Both the position numbers and the translations under genes were made by a program. Below are positions 63,453-64,000 of a stretch of 64,000 nucleotides of DNA, in pieces. The first letter of the stretch is position 1. Each line of letters opens with the position of its first letter. Source of the stretch: Desulfocapsa sp. (GTDB lineage Bacteria > Desulfobacterota > Desulfobulbia > Desulfobulbales > Desulfocapsaceae); NCBI GenBank assembly GCA_016765495.1, contig JAESPV010000081.1, positions 22,118 to 86,117 of the forward strand, in the 5' to 3' direction. The notes under the pieces are model-generated. The model was not told where the DNA came from. It searched no databases and worked only from the letters and a program-made list of their open reading frames with translations.

Positions 63453-64000
63453 GTGACAAAGCTCTTTAATTATCCTTCTGCCAAATTCTCTCTCTGCCTT
63501 GCTTCTCTGCTGCCCATCACCTTTCATCCAGGTTTTCTTCAGGCTGAAACGGTCAAAACTGACGAGTGGCAAATTGAAGCTGATAAGGTATTACGCTTTG
63601 AAGACCCTCCAAGTGTTATTGCGGAAGGAAATGTGGTTCTTACAAAACTACGTATACTTCCCCCTAAACCGGCAAAAAAGAAAGTAGAAACATCTGCCTG
63701 GGGCCTTCTCCTTGAAGAAGAATCTGCTGAAGTTGAAGAGGAAATTGTTACACAGGAAGTTACGCTAAACAAAGAACCCAGGCTTATAACTGAGATGACC
63801 ATAAAAGCCGACTGGGTAGCCTATGACGTGGAGCAAAACAGCATCAAGGCAAAAGGAAATGTTGCAATTTTTAGCGACACCGATCAGCTTCTTGCAGAGG
63901 AAGGCGTGCTCAACCTGAGTAACGAAACAGGAACATTTAAAGAAGCCACCATTTTGCGTGAAAAACTGGATCTGCACCTTGAAGGTAAGACCATTTCCAA
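63453..64000 (+). CDS. lptD: LptD/OstA-type outer-membrane assembly protein (partial)
   Basis: Opens with GTG at 63453 after AAGGAG and runs off the right edge (182 residues visible). Signal peptide ending GFLQAET, then OstA-type beta repeats: WQIEADKVLRFEDPPSVIAE with EGNVVLTK, and IKADWVAYDVEQNSIKAKGN. A charged insertion of about 45 residues (EEESAEVEEEI) lies between the repeats. Helps place lipopolysaccharide in the outer membrane. LptA or LptD cannot be fully told apart from the fragment. Confidence 0.8.
   Translation, partial: MTKLFNYPSAKFSLCLASLLPITFHPGFLQAETVKTDEWQIEADKVLRFEDPPSVIAEGNVVLTKLRILPPKPAKKKVETSAWGLLLEEESAEVEEEIVTQEVTLNKEPRLITEMTIKADWVAYDVEQNSIKAKGNVAIFSDTDQLLAEEGVLNLSNETGTFKEATILREKLDLHLEGKTIS

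Overview
The window looks like a chromosomal segment of an anaerobic, respiratory, Gram-negative bacterium of the Desulfobacterota (Desulfobulbales-like; my inference). Supporting this are a split Mrp/Mbh-type cation antiporter operon, CcsB-type cytochrome c maturation, two eight-haem c-type cytochromes, rubrerythrin, rubredoxin and catalase for oxygen defence, a PEP-CTERM protein, an LptD-like outer-membrane assembly protein, and a dense cluster of sigma-54 and two-component regulators around a SLC13-type anion/dicarboxylate permease. No rRNA, CRISPR array or intact insertion sequence was seen.

Layout. 1-6623 (minus): tightly overlapping Mrp-type Na+/H+ antiporter operon (E, F, G, MbhD-like, MbhE/MnhB, C, then three NuoM/N-like subunits, the last running off the left edge). 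7456-9400 (plus): Na+/phosphate symporter with a coiled-coil protein and a PepSY-type periplasmic protein. 9628-10626 (minus): chorismate synthase. 11234-22477 (plus): a transport and signalling cluster with two response regulators, a CBS protein, a SLC13 permease, a sigma-54 activator, a NifX-like protein, a Cache sensor kinase, a third response regulator, a kinase-like protein, two DUF1538 membrane proteins, a P-II-like protein and a second CBS protein. 23318-26910: a two-subunit cytochrome bd-like quinol module fused to an eight-haem domain. 26985-33802: a MORN-repeat lipoprotein, an ABC-F ATPase, and a PerR/Fur, catalase, rubrerythrin and rubredoxin stress block. 33848-36043 (minus): ABC exporter plus acyl carrier protein. 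36174-38452 (minus): octahaem HAO-family cytochrome and CcsB. 38722-43876: MpsC-like protein and carBA behind a terminator-containing leader. 44016-46830: MFS transporter, diacylglycerol kinase, PEP-CTERM protein. 47253-48979: decayed genes (DUF4143 ATPase, old integrase).

49042-60363 is an AT-rich integrative element in the 3' end of tRNA-Arg(ACG). It is bounded by a 48-bp identical core inside a 97-bp direct repeat. It carries a tyrosine integrase, an AlpA-like regulator, a zinc-ribbon protein, an HNH nuclease, four iteron-like repeats, a protein with DNA-polymerase-A-like palm motifs behind a candidate antisense RNA and a hidden ribosome binding site, three unknown genes, and a controller-regulated restriction-modification set with a recognisable C-box. 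The chromosome resumes with ribonuclease E/G and an LptD-like gene running off the right edge.

The most interesting items are the replication and copy-control module of the element, a dispersed palindromic repeat family (four copies), the pseudoknot-like leader of the octahaem cytochrome, the attenuator-like carBA leader, and the signalling cluster in which several catalytic motifs are degenerate. All functional statements are from reading the sequence only.
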